Assembly (NCBI GenBank): GCA_035363115.1
Contig: DAOSEM010000010.1
Coordinates: 79,170 to 143,169 of the forward strand
DNA length: 64,000 nt
Direction: 5' to 3'
Source: Syntrophales bacterium
GTDB taxonomy: Bacteria; Desulfobacterota; Syntrophia; Syntrophales; PHBD01
This document shows, piece after piece, positions 17,392 through 25,395 of the stretch; positions within the stretch are counted from its first letter, which is position 1, and the number at the start of each line of letters is the position of its first letter. A program made the translations under genes and the position numbers. Under the pieces are notes generated by a model. That model was not told the origin of the DNA. It worked only from the letters and a program-made list of their open reading frames with translations, and did not search any database.

Positions 17392-17946
17392 ATGATGCCG
17401 AAAGCATGGGATGTCCTCTCTACCCGCTACGACCGTACCTTCCGGGTCTTCCGCCTGCGGACCGACCGGGCCCGCTCTCCCCGGACGGGCAAGGATCACG
17501 AGTTCTTCATCCTTGAATCCCCGACCTGGGTGAACGTCATTCCGCTTACACCGAAAGAAGAGGTGGTCCTGGTCCGCCAATACCGCCACGGCACCCGGGA
17601 GGTGACCCTGGAGATCCCCGGCGGCGTTATGGAAGAGGGCGACACGCCGGAAGGGGCGGCCCGGAGGGAACTCCGGGAGGAGACGGGATGGCGGGAGGAG
17701 CGGATGACCTCCCTGGGCTATGTCCTTCCCAACCCGGCCATTCAGAACAACCGCTGCTACACCTTCCTGGCGGCGAATGTGGTCCCGGCGGGCGTGCAGG
17801 AGCAGGACGACAAGGAGGACATCGAGGTCGTTCTGCGACCGCTGGCGGACATTCCCGGCATGATCCGGGACGGCGAGATCCGGCACTCCCTCGTGATCGC
17901 CGCCTTTTACCGGTACTTCATGGAGTTCCGGAAGGGAGGCGCCTGA
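17392..17946 (+). CDS. Nudix hydrolase, ADP-ribose pyrophosphatase type
   Basis: This 184-residue protein has the full Nudix box GDTPEGAARRELREETGW (about 83-100), preceded by LEIPGGVME and by VVLVRQYRHG, the standard set for NudF/ADP-sugar pyrophosphatases. It cleaves ADP-ribose or another nucleoside diphosphate sugar. ATG at 17392 follows AGGAAGG by five bases (a second ATG directly follows). The intergenic space on the left is divergent with hsp20. Confidence 0.88.
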   Translation: MMPKAWDVLSTRYDRTFRVFRLRTDRARSPRTGKDHEFFILESPTWVNVIPLTPKEEVVLVRQYRHGTREVTLEIPGGVMEEGDTPEGAARRELREETGWREERMTSLGYVLPNPAIQNNRCYTFLAANVVPAGVQEQDDKEDIEVVLRPLADIPGMIRDGEIRHSLVIAAFYRYFMEFRKGGA

Positions 17947-18099
17947 AAGCGGCGTCCCGGGCGGCTGCAGCGAGGCGCACGGCAGGCGGCCAAGCCGCTG
18001 CCGCTTCCCCCGGCCCATGACCTTTCCGGGCACGTCTTTCTTCACCTTGAAAGGGATGCGTTTTTCCGATACGCTCAGAATCAAGGGCACAGGAGAATA

Positions 18100-18462
18100 A
18101 TGATCGTGAGCAGCGAGACGGACAGCCATCGCCCCTGGGGTTTCTTCGAGGTCCTCTACGACGGCAGCGAGGCCAAGGTGAAGCGGATTCTCGTCCGTCC
18201 GGGCGGTCGTCTGAGCCTCCAGCGGCACCGACGGCGGGCCGAGCACTGGTTTGTCGTGCAGGGGGAAGGGGCGGTGACCCTGGATGACCGCGAGATCCCC
18301 GTGAAGGCGGGGGCGGCTTTGGATATTCCCCGGGGAGCCCTCCACCGGATTCACAACACCGGCAGCGGCGACCTCGTCTATGTAGAGGTACAGACTGGAG
18401 ACTATTTCGGCGAGGATGACATCGAACGCCTGGCTGATGATTACGGGCGGGGAACGGGATAA
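18100..18462 (+). CDS. Cupin of the mannose-6-phosphate isomerase type II family
   Basis: This 120-residue single-cupin protein resembles the C-terminal isomerase domain of bifunctional ManC/AlgA proteins. It has RPWGFFEVLYDG, LSLQRHRRRAEHWFVVQGEG with the metal His/Glu ligands, and IPRGALHRIHNTGSGDLVYVEVQTGDYFGEDDI. It probably interconverts fructose-6-phosphate and mannose-6-phosphate in nucleotide-sugar supply, or binds a related sugar phosphate. Start and frame are clear from the AGGAGAATA upstream. A parS-like site follows eight bases after its stop codon. Confidence 0.85.
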   Translation: MIVSSETDSHRPWGFFEVLYDGSEAKVKRILVRPGGRLSLQRHRRRAEHWFVVQGEGAVTLDDREIPVKAGAALDIPRGALHRIHNTGSGDLVYVEVQTGDYFGEDDIERLADDYGRGTG

Positions 18463-18469
18463 TCCCGCC

Positions 18470-18485
18470 TGTTTCACGTGAAACG
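18470..18485. promoter_or_regulatory. parS-like centromere site
   Basis: TGTTTCACGTGAAACG differs from the consensus parS only in the last base. It lies between two genes, about 11.8 kb from the perfect copy at 6623. A pair of such sites within 12 kb is typical of the parS cluster near the replication origin. Confidence 0.75.
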
Positions 18486-18586
18486 AACGGTTTGGAACGT
18501 TGAATCCGTGGGGCTTTGATTGTCCCCGAAGGAGCCGCCGTCCGTGGCGGCGAATGATGTTTCAGGGACCGTCGGGAGGCATATAC

Positions 18587-18832
18587 ATGACGATGCAGCA
18601 ACGGTTATTCGATCAGGGACGGTTTCGGAATGCCTGCGAGGAGATCTGCCGGACCTTCGGCGTGCGCCCGGAGCTCTTCCTGGCGGTCCTCCTGGCCTGT
18701 GCGGTCCGCGGCAAGACGGACTGGAACCGGGAGTCGGTGCTGGAGGTCATCGCCCGGCTCCGGGAAGGCCAGTCTCCCGGGATCGTCGTTGAGGAATTCA
18801 CCATCGAGCATTTTGGAGGATCGGCCAATTGA
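18587..18832 (+). CDS. Small hypothetical protein upstream of polA
   Basis: This 81-residue, soluble and mostly helical protein ends 43 bases before the polA start. The ribosome site GGGAGGC lies seven bases before the ATG at 18587. It has a hydrophobic stretch ELFLAVLLACAV in the middle that could be a buried helix rather than a membrane span. I recognise no family. Being in the same direction and so close, it may be cotranscribed with polA. Confidence 0.6.
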   Translation: MTMQQRLFDQGRFRNACEEICRTFGVRPELFLAVLLACAVRGKTDWNRESVLEVIARLREGQSPGIVVEEFTIEHFGGSAN

Positions 18833-18875
18833 GGCCGATCGGGACGATCCAGGATTCCTCCCTCCGGGGCCGGCC

Positions 18876-21539
18876 ATGACGAACGGGGAAACGAAATCCA
18901 CCCTCTACCTGGTGGACGGAAGCAACTACCTGTTCCGGGCCTTCTACGCCATCCGCGACCTCTCCAACTCCAAGGGGTTTCCCACCAACGCGCTGTACGG
19001 CTTCACGAACATGCTCCTGAAGCTCATCCGGGAGAATGATGTGAACTACATCGCCGTGGCTTTCGACGTCAAAGGCCCCACCTTCCGGCACAAGGCCTAT
19101 GACGGCTACAAGGCCACCCGCCGCGCCGTTCCGGAGTCGCTTCTGCCGCAGATTCCCTTTGTGAAGGAGATCGTGCGCGGGTTTTCCATCCCCGTCCTGG
19201 AGCAGGAGGGAATCGAGGCGGACGACATCCTGGGCACCCTGGCGCGGCGCTATGCGTCGCCGGGCATGAATGTCGTCCTGGTCTCCGGCGACAAGGACCT
19301 GATGCAGCTCGTGACGGACAACGTGACCCTCGTGGATACGATGAACGACAAAACCTACGACCGCAAGGCCGTCCGGGAGCGCTTCGGCGTGGAACCGGAG
19401 CAGGTTCCGGAGATCCTGGGCCTGATGGGGGACGCCTCGGACAACATCCCGGGGGTGCCCGGCATCGGCCAGAAGGGCGCCCAGCGGCTCATCGAGGAGT
19501 TTGGATCCGTCGAGGGGGTTCTCGGGAACCTGCAAAAGGTGCACAACGCCCGGGCGAAGGCCGCCCTGGTGGAGCATGCCGACCAGGCCCGCCTGAGCCG
19601 CGACCTGGCGGTCATCCGCACCGACGCCGACGTGCCCTTCGACCTGGAGGCCGCCCGCTGGACCGGACCCAATGCCGGGATCCTCAAGGACCTGTTCCGG
19701 GAGTTCGAGTTCTCGTCGCTTCTCCAGCAGCTGAAATTCCAGGAGCAGTCGGTGGAGGGGGAGTACCGGCTTGTCTGGACGGAAGAGGAGATGAAGGCCC
19801 TTGTGGACCGCCTGTCGCGGGCGAACTCCTTCACCGTCGGTGCGCTCGTGGACGGCGACGATCCCATGAAGGCGGACCTGGTGGGGGTCACGATCTCCGC
19901 CGCGCCCGGGGACGTGCGCTACCTGCCCCTGTCATCGGACGGGGGAACCGAAAAGGTCCTCGCCATCCTGGCACCTCTCCTGGCGGACGGGAAGAAGGCC
20001 AAGAACGGACACGACCTGAAGGAGACGATGATCCTGCTGGCCAACCGCGGAGTCCGGATGACGGGCCTCGGCTGCGACACGATGATCGCCTCTTACCTCC
20101 TGAATCCGGCGCGGCCGTCCGCCGACCTGCCGGAGGTCGTCACGGAGCACCTGGGCCGCCATGTCCCGGCCGCCCGGGAAGTGGTGGGCAGCGGCGCCAA
20201 GGCCGTTCCCTTCCGCTATCTGCCCGAGGATGCCCGCCTGTCCTACGCCTGCCGGCGGACCGATGGCGTTGCGAGCCTGGTTCCGGTCCTTCTCGAAAAG
20301 ATCCGGGAGGGCGGCCTCGGCGATCTCTTCCACCAGGTGGAGATGCCCCTGGTGGAGGTCCTGGCGGCGATCGAGCGGAAGGGGGTCCTCGTTGACGTGG
20401 AGCTTCTGAAGGAGATCTCCCGGGAGATGGGCGGACTCCTGGCGACTTCGGAGGAACGGATTCACAACCTGGCCGGGGAGCGGTTCAACATCAATTCGCC
20501 GAAGCAGCTCCAGCAGATCCTCTTCGAGAAGCTGAAGCTTCCCAGGGGCCGCAAGACGAAGGAGGGATACTCGACCGACGTCGACGTCCTGACGTACCTG
20601 GCGGCCCAGCACGAACTGCCGGCAATGATCCTTTCGCACCGGAGCCTGGCGAAGCTCAAGTCGACCTACGTGGATGCCCTGCCCCTGCTCGTGAACCCGA
20701 AAACGGGGCGCATCCACACGTCCTTCAATCAGACCGTCACCGCCACGGGGCGCCTCTCCAGCAGCAACCCGAACCTTCAGAACATCCCCATCCGCACCCC
20801 CGAGGGAAGGCGCATCCGGCAGGCCTTCAAGGCGCCGGAGGGAATGGAGATCGTCTCCGCGGACTATTCCCAGATCGAGCTTCGGGTTATGGCCCACCTC
20901 TCCGGGGATCCGGCCCTGGTGGAGGCCTTCGCCTCGGAGGAGGACATCCACACCCGCACCGCCTCGGACGTCTTCGGCGTCTTCCCGGGCATGGTGACGC
21001 CGGACATGCGCCGCCAGGCCAAGGTGATCAACTTCGGCGTCCTCTATGGCATGAGCGCCTTCGGCCTGGCCAAGGAGCTCGGGATCACCCAGAAGCAGGC
21101 CCAGGCGTACATCGACGGCTATTTTCAGCGCTACCGGGGGGTCCGGACGTTCCTGGACGGCATTCTCGAAGAGGCCCGCCGGCAGGGATACGTGACGACC
21201 CTCCTCAACCGCCGCCGCTACCTCCCGGAGATCAACAGCTCCAACGTGGCGGTCCGCCAGTTCGCCGAGCGGACGGCCATCAACACGCCCATCCAGGGAA
21301 GCGCCGCCGACCTCATCAAGGTGGCCATGGTGAACATCCACCGCCTCCTGGAGGGAAAGAAGCTCCGGTCCGCCATGATCCTCCAGGTTCACGACGAGCT
21401 GGTCCTGGAGGTGCCCTCGGAGGAGAAGGAGGAGGTCATGGCCCTGATGAAGCAGGAGATGGAGGAGGTCATCTCGCTCCAGGTTCCCCTGAAGGTCGAT
21501 ATCGGCTCCGGCCGGAACTGGGACGAGGCCCACACATAG
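18876..21539 (+). CDS. polA: DNA polymerase I with an inactive proofreading domain
   Basis: This protein of about 887 residues has an N-terminal 5'-3' exonuclease (about 1-290; YLVDGSNYLFRAFYA, DNIPGVPGIGQKGAQRLI), a 3'-5' exonuclease-like middle (about 310-480), and a polymerase domain (about 490-887; VSADYSQIELRVMAH, QAKVINFGVLYGMSAFGL, LQVHDELVLEVP). The acidic residues of the three exonuclease motifs appear lost: DxE is replaced by ALVDGDD-type residues, NLKYD by DLKET, and YxxxD by YACRR. It would thus lack proofreading, as in Taq or Bst enzymes. It fills gaps in repair and removes RNA primers. ATG at 18876 was chosen at the start of homology. Confidence 0.95.
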   Translation: MTNGETKSTLYLVDGSNYLFRAFYAIRDLSNSKGFPTNALYGFTNMLLKLIRENDVNYIAVAFDVKGPTFRHKAYDGYKATRRAVPESLLPQIPFVKEIVRGFSIPVLEQEGIEADDILGTLARRYASPGMNVVLVSGDKDLMQLVTDNVTLVDTMNDKTYDRKAVRERFGVEPEQVPEILGLMGDASDNIPGVPGIGQKGAQRLIEEFGSVEGVLGNLQKVHNARAKAALVEHADQARLSRDLAVIRTDADVPFDLEAARWTGPNAGILKDLFREFEFSSLLQQLKFQEQSVEGEYRLVWTEEEMKALVDRLSRANSFTVGALVDGDDPMKADLVGVTISAAPGDVRYLPLSSDGGTEKVLAILAPLLADGKKAKNGHDLKETMILLANRGVRMTGLGCDTMIASYLLNPARPSADLPEVVTEHLGRHVPAAREVVGSGAKAVPFRYLPEDARLSYACRRTDGVASLVPVLLEKIREGGLGDLFHQVEMPLVEVLAAIERKGVLVDVELLKEISREMGGLLATSEERIHNLAGERFNINSPKQLQQILFEKLKLPRGRKTKEGYSTDVDVLTYLAAQHELPAMILSHRSLAKLKSTYVDALPLLVNPKTGRIHTSFNQTVTATGRLSSSNPNLQNIPIRTPEGRRIRQAFKAPEGMEIVSADYSQIELRVMAHLSGDPALVEAFASEEDIHTRTASDVFGVFPGMVTPDMRRQAKVINFGVLYGMSAFGLAKELGITQKQAQAYIDGYFQRYRGVRTFLDGILEEARRQGYVTTLLNRRRYLPEINSSNVAVRQFAERTAINTPIQGSAADLIKVAMVNIHRLLEGKKLRSAMILQVHDELVLEVPSEEKEEVMALMKQEMEEVISLQVPLKVDIGSGRNWDEAHT

Positions 21540-21695
21540 GCGCCGGGCATTCCTGGCCGCATCGGACACTCGGAAGGAAATCCCACCAGACAACGAAATG
21601 GGAAATGAACGGGAACCGGCCACCCGCGGGAGCGGGTTGAGTCGGAAGATCCTGCCCTGCGCCTGCCCCCGGCGACCCAACCGGAGGCGAGCCCG

Positions 21696-22415
21696 TTACC
21701 GGAGATGCCCGACGGGGACGAGATAGAGCGGTTCCTGCCCTGCCGGCAGACCGAGGACCTGCCGGACCTTGTCGTCATGGAACGCCCCGATCGGCACCGA
21801 GCCCAGGCCCAGCGAAACAGCCTGGAGCATCAGGTTCTGAGCCGCGTGACCCGCCTCGATCTTGACATAGCGCTCGCTTCGGACTCCATACTTCCCGGCC
21901 GTGCGCTCCTGGACCCCCGCGACGACGAAGACCGCGGCGGCCTCCCGGACGGAGCCCTGGCCGAGGGCCGCTCCACCCAGGGGACTTCGGAGATCCCCGG
22001 CGGATATCCGCTCCAGTTCATGGCTCCGGGAGCGGTAACGGAACAGCCCCTCGGGGAGAACCACGTACAGCTCCAGGGGATAGAGGGCTCCCGCCGACGG
22101 TGCCGTTCGGGCGCCCCAGGAGCGCGTTGTTCCCTGGGCAGCCCACAGGAGCTGTGAAACCTGGGCGGCTGTCAACGGCCGTGCCGAAAAGTCCCGAACG
22201 GAGGACCTCTTCTGCAGGGCCTCCTCCACCGAAACGGTGCCGCGAACGGCCGGCTTGGACAGTTGGACGGTTCCTTCCCCCGGGAAAATCTTCATGATTT
22301 TCACCCCCCTGGCGGCTTCGGCGGGAATCGCCTGCGACAGGCCCGCAAGCAGGACAACCACGGCCATGGCGATGCGCCGCAGGATGCTTTTTTGTCCTGC
22401 ACGATTCTTCCTCAT
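21696..22415 (-). CDS. Exported SagB-type nitroreductase-like protein
   Basis: This 239-residue protein begins with a signal peptide (about 1-34, ending SQAIPAEA). The rest is a nitroreductase/SagB-like FMN fold with RSSVRDFSARPLTAAQVSQLLWAAQG and AGALYPLELYVV, typical of SagB-type dehydrogenase domains. Such proteins bind FMN and use NAD(P)H, or act on azoline peptides; without a SagC/SagD partner here, an oxidoreductase role is the safe call. The export signal is unusual for the family. The start overlaps the upstream amidohydrolase stop by four bases. Confidence 0.8.
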   Translation of the reverse strand: MRKNRAGQKSILRRIAMAVVVLLAGLSQAIPAEAARGVKIMKIFPGEGTVQLSKPAVRGTVSVEEALQKRSSVRDFSARPLTAAQVSQLLWAAQGTTRSWGARTAPSAGALYPLELYVVLPEGLFRYRSRSHELERISAGDLRSPLGGAALGQGSVREAAAVFVVAGVQERTAGKYGVRSERYVKIEAGHAAQNLMLQAVSLGLGSVPIGAFHDDKVRQVLGLPAGQEPLYLVPVGHLR

Positions 22416-23158
22416 GCCCCGGCCCTCATCAGCCGCAGGATGTTCTTCGAGACGATCTTTTCGAAGTCTTCCGCCGGAAGGCCCAGCCGTTCGACTTTCT
22501 GGAGTTCCTGGTACGGTGTCCCGAAGGGGAAATCGCTTCCGAAGAGGAGCCGGTCAGGCCCGTAGCTGTCCAGGAAGGCCGTGATCTCGTGCCGGGATGC
22601 CAGGGCGGTGTCTGCGTACACCGTTGCATCTTCCCATATTCCCTCCCGGAAGAGGGACGTGAATCCCCCGTTGAGCATGCCCATGTGGGGGATGATGACG
22701 ACGGTCCGCCCGGCCACCCGGTTCAGGAAATACAGCGAATTTTCGAAAGACTCCTCCAGGACGACGGGCAGCTCCAGGCGGAAGACCTCCTGCAGGAACT
22801 CGCCGCAGCGCGGGTCGCCGTAGCGATAGACCGGCTCGTATTCGTGGCGGTGCCACTTGACCCCCCGGTAACCCTTCGCCAGTTCCTCCCGGCGGAAGTC
22901 GTTCCAGACGAAGTAGTAGGCAAAGAAGTCCTCGTGCTGCTCCTGGATGTCCAGCAGATAGCGGTTCGCCCGCTGACGGCAGTCGACCCAGGCCTGGCTG
23001 TCCTCGAAGTGGTAGTCGTAGCGGTCGTACACGTCCTCCACCGGGGCAAAAACGCAGGCCCCGGCGATGTCCCCGTCGTCCAGCTCGCTCCGGATGAGAG
23101 AGTAGGGCTGCCGGACGTTCTGAACGCCGCAGTGCATGTGGGAATCGATGATTTTCAC
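22412..23158 (-). CDS. Metal-dependent amidohydrolase family protein
   Basis: This 248-residue TIM-barrel amidohydrolase (TatD/amidohydrolase-2-like) carries the N-terminal DSHMHC and, further on, VKWHRHEYEP, IIPHMG and LLFGSDFPFG, the HxH, His, His and Asp metal ligands. It starts with GTG at 23158, with AGGAGG nine bases upstream. The substrate is unknown; relatives decarboxylate aromatic acids or hydrolyse cyclic amides and lactones. It forms a two-gene unit with the SagB-like gene. Confidence 0.82.
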   Translation of the reverse strand: MKIIDSHMHCGVQNVRQPYSLIRSELDDGDIAGACVFAPVEDVYDRYDYHFEDSQAWVDCRQRANRYLLDIQEQHEDFFAYYFVWNDFRREELAKGYRGVKWHRHEYEPVYRYGDPRCGEFLQEVFRLELPVVLEESFENSLYFLNRVAGRTVVIIPHMGMLNGGFTSLFREGIWEDATVYADTALASRHEITAFLDSYGPDRLLFGSDFPFGTPYQELQKVERLGLPAEDFEKIVSKNILRLMRAGA

Positions 23159-23194
23159 GGGGGATTCCTCCTGAGCGGGAGCTTCGATTTATTT

Positions 23195-23223
23195 TTGCCT
23201 CCACGGGAGGAATATGCTATAGG
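23195..23223 (+). promoter_or_regulatory. Promoter of tRNA-Arg
   Basis: TTGCCT (23195-23200) and TATAGG (23218-23223) are separated by 17 bases, with the tRNA 5' end 45 bases downstream. Confidence 0.65.
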
Positions 23224-23267
23224 CACCTCCTCTTTCGGTCAACCGCTATTCACACGGCCCGCACCGT

Positions 23268-23344
23268 GCGCCCATAGCTCAGCTGGATAGAGCGTCGGAC
23301 TACGAATCCGAAGGCCCTTGGTTCGAATCCAAGTGGGCGTACCA
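23268..23344 (+). tRNA. tRNA-Arg (anticodon ACG)
   Basis: Cloverleaf of 77 bases: a 7-bp acceptor stem GCGCCCA/TGGGCGT with one G-T end pair, a D arm (GCTC...GAGC), an anticodon stem TCGGA/TCCGA with loop CTACGAA giving anticodon ACG, and a T arm with GGTTCGAATCC. The CCA end is encoded (23342-23344). Confidence 0.95.
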
Positions 23345-23354
23345 GTTACATCAG

Positions 23355-23386
23355 GGGGTTGCAGATGGAAAGCTGCGACCCCTTTT
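23355..23386 (+). terminator. Intrinsic terminator after tRNA-Arg
   Basis: GGGGTTGCAG (23355-23364) pairs with CTGCGACCCC (23373-23382), a 10-bp stem with one G-T pair and an 8-base loop, followed by TTTTCTTT. Confidence 0.85.
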
Positions 23387-24088
23387 CTTTCCTGCGTTTT
23401 TCTGTCCCCATCCTCTTCCCACTTCAAGGGTCATGGCGAGCGAGTCATTGCTCTGATGCAAAAAAATTAGAAAAAATGAAGCCACGAAAAGACAGATAAA
23501 AACTTTCGAAATACTTGAAGAAAAATCGAAGAGTGTATTAAAGAAACCTCAGGAAGATTCGAACACAATCATATTGTCCTCTGAACTACTTTGTGGAGAA
23601 AAGATTCGCAGGAACAGAATTTAAATAACTCTTTACTGACGAACAGGCTCTAATTATAAAAAATATATCTAAAGGTATATTGACTATTGGGACATTATAG
23701 GCAAAATGCCTTCAGGTCTGTTCCGGGTGTTCTTCTTATTCCCAATATGCGTTTTCAAACACCGGAGCGAGATTTAGAGAGCCCGGCCATGAAGGGAACA
23801 TGGCTGGGCGCTCGTTTTTCTACAGCTTCGTTTGCGCATAAACTTTCTGTTGATCCTTCTCTCTTATTTGACACCAAGCAGATACTCCGAACCCGTCCCT
23901 TGTTACATTGCCGCTGTCAATAGTATTCAGACAATAGCATTTGCTTAAGCAATGTTATTTATAATATTGACGAGCGATGTGTGCGCACTGTTTTATTAAG
24001 GAATCATTACAGTTGGTTTTATTGTAATCGCGATCCATCATCCGGTATTGTAAAAAAGCCTTTGCTGCTCCATCTGCAAGAGCCACTC
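23387..24088. other. AT-rich tract between tRNA-Arg and BKACE gene, no intact gene
   Basis: About 700 bases of much lower GC content (roughly 40%) than the surrounding 60%. It holds no convincing full-length gene. There is a palindrome TTGCTTAAGCAA around 23943, a short gene-like fragment near the left end, and scattered A/T runs. Lying just 3' of a tRNA, where islands integrate, it looks like the remains of a transferred segment. Confidence 0.6.
23457..23624 (+). pseudogene. Possible coding remnant of about 55 codons
   Basis: One frame reads as natural-looking protein (for example KTFEILEEKSKSVLKKPQED followed by a short hydrophobic strand ILSS), ending with TAA at 23622. It has no start codon, no ribosome site and low GC content, so it is most likely a fragment of a lost gene. 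I do not recognise the parent family with any certainty. Confidence 0.3.
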
Positions 24089-24961
24089 TTATTCCCGCGG
24101 TTTCAGCCCCAGGATCCGCCGGGCCTCGTCCGGAGTGGCGACTTCGCGGTCCAGGGACTGCGCGATCTTTTTCGCCCAGGTCACCTGCTCCCAGCTCCCC
24201 TTGGCCAACGCGCCGCCCGGCACCCGCACGCTGTCCTCGAGACCGACCCGCATATGGCCGCCATCCAGGCACGAGAGGCTGATGGCCGGGAACTGGAGGT
24301 TTCCCACCCCGCACGCACTCCAGGTGTGCCCCTCGGGCAGCAGGCTCTTCAAGTGGCAGTACCCCAGCGGAGAGAACTGCATTCCGCCTGTGACTCCAAA
24401 TACGAACTGCCAGTGCATGGGCTCGATAAACACGTCGCCCTGTTTGCGCAGGAGAAGAGCGTTGTATATCCCGCCCGGATCGTAGGCCTCCAATTCCGGC
24501 TTCACCCCTGCCGCGATCATTCGTCGGGCAAAATCCTCAATGGTCTTGAAGGTGTTTTCGAAGATGAACTCAAACATGAATTTGCCGGTCTTGCGGTCGG
24601 CGAAACCGAAATTCATGGTATTGGTGTTCAACGATGCCATCTCGGGCTTCAACACCTCGATCGGAGCGATGCGCTGCTCGGCGGTCAGTCCGACAGAAAT
24701 GGCCGATGACATGTTGATGATGATTTCCGGTACGCGAGCGCGGATGGCCTCGATGGTGGGGCGGATCATGTCGATATCCGCAGTGGGCATGCCGTTTTCC
24801 GGGTTCTTGGCGTGGATGTGAACGATGGAGCAGCCTTCCTGCCAGCAGCGCCAGGACTCCTCCGCAAACTCCTCCGGTGTGTAGGGGGTCGACGGGTTGT
24901 TGGCCTTGCTCGTAGGCCCGCCTGCCAGTGCCGCCGTGATAATGACCTTGTTCCGTGCCAT
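24089..24961 (-). CDS. Beta-keto-acid cleavage enzyme (BKACE/DUF849) family protein
   Basis: This 290-residue TIM-barrel protein shows the Zn-binding HIH of SIVHIHAKNPENG (first strand-end motif), the later Glu in KPELEAYDPG, and the C-terminal GGHMRVGLEDS, all typical of BKACE. These enzymes split a beta-keto acid with acetyl-CoA to acetoacetate and a new acyl-CoA; the first known member acts on 3-keto-5-aminohexanoate in lysine fermentation. The ATG at 24961 follows GGAAGGT; an upstream in-frame extension lies over a hairpin and is rejected. A second, more distant BKACE lies at 59302. A possible attenuator precedes this gene. Confidence 0.88.
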   Translation of the reverse strand: MARNKVIITAALAGGPTSKANNPSTPYTPEEFAEESWRCWQEGCSIVHIHAKNPENGMPTADIDMIRPTIEAIRARVPEIIINMSSAISVGLTAEQRIAPIEVLKPEMASLNTNTMNFGFADRKTGKFMFEFIFENTFKTIEDFARRMIAAGVKPELEAYDPGGIYNALLLRKQGDVFIEPMHWQFVFGVTGGMQFSPLGYCHLKSLLPEGHTWSACGVGNLQFPAISLSCLDGGHMRVGLEDSVRVPGGALAKGSWEQVTWAKKIAQSLDREVATPDEARRILGLKPRE

Positions 24962-25395
24962 GGTATTCACCTTCCTTTCTTCAAATAAAAAACCCCGCTC
25001 TCTTCCGAAGTACGGGGTTTTGCATGGCTCCTCCCATAGATCCCCCTGACAGGGTTGGATGGGTCTGAGATCGGTTAACGTCGGTCGAACATATTTCCAG
25101 GTACCATAATTCCCAATCGTAATCCACACTGCAAATGGTGCATGAGCGGTCAAGACTTTCCGCGAGAAACAGGGCCGGTCAGGCTGATCAGGTGGACGCT
25201 TTTCTGAATTTCATCACTGCTCTGCCCCGATTCTCACTCAGGACGACGGCATCCCTGCTCAAGAAACCACATTCCTGACAACCTGAATCTGATACAAGGT
25301 TTCTGTGTAAGTCAGCCGGCGGGAGGTTCGTCCCGGCCGCACCGGATCTGAAGACAAGATTGGGAAATCCGGCAGCAGAAGGAAGGAGATCGGAT
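24962..25395. other. Divergent intergenic region between BKACE and hydrolase genes
   Basis: This 434-base gap holds the leader of the BKACE gene, including the hairpin and mini-ORF described separately, and presumably back-to-back promoters. I see no gene on either strand other than the mini-ORF, and no promoter with a strong -35/-10 match. Confidence 0.5.
24981..25025 (-). promoter_or_regulatory. Leader mini-ORF overlapping an intrinsic terminator hairpin
   Basis: On the minus strand GGGAGGAGCC precedes ATG at 25025, opening a 14-codon frame (MQNPVLRKRAGFFI) that stops at 24981, 20 bases before the BKACE start. The same DNA forms a hairpin with stem CCCCG/CGGGG (extended by A-T pairs) and then six T residues. 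A terminator read-through control in the 5' leader is possible. Terminators can mimic such frames by chance. Confidence 0.4.

Noticed and set aside
23687..23923. Plus-strand frame of 78 codons in the AT-rich tract
   Set aside because: No ribosome site, no domain, and a weak amino-acid pattern; taken as chance frame.
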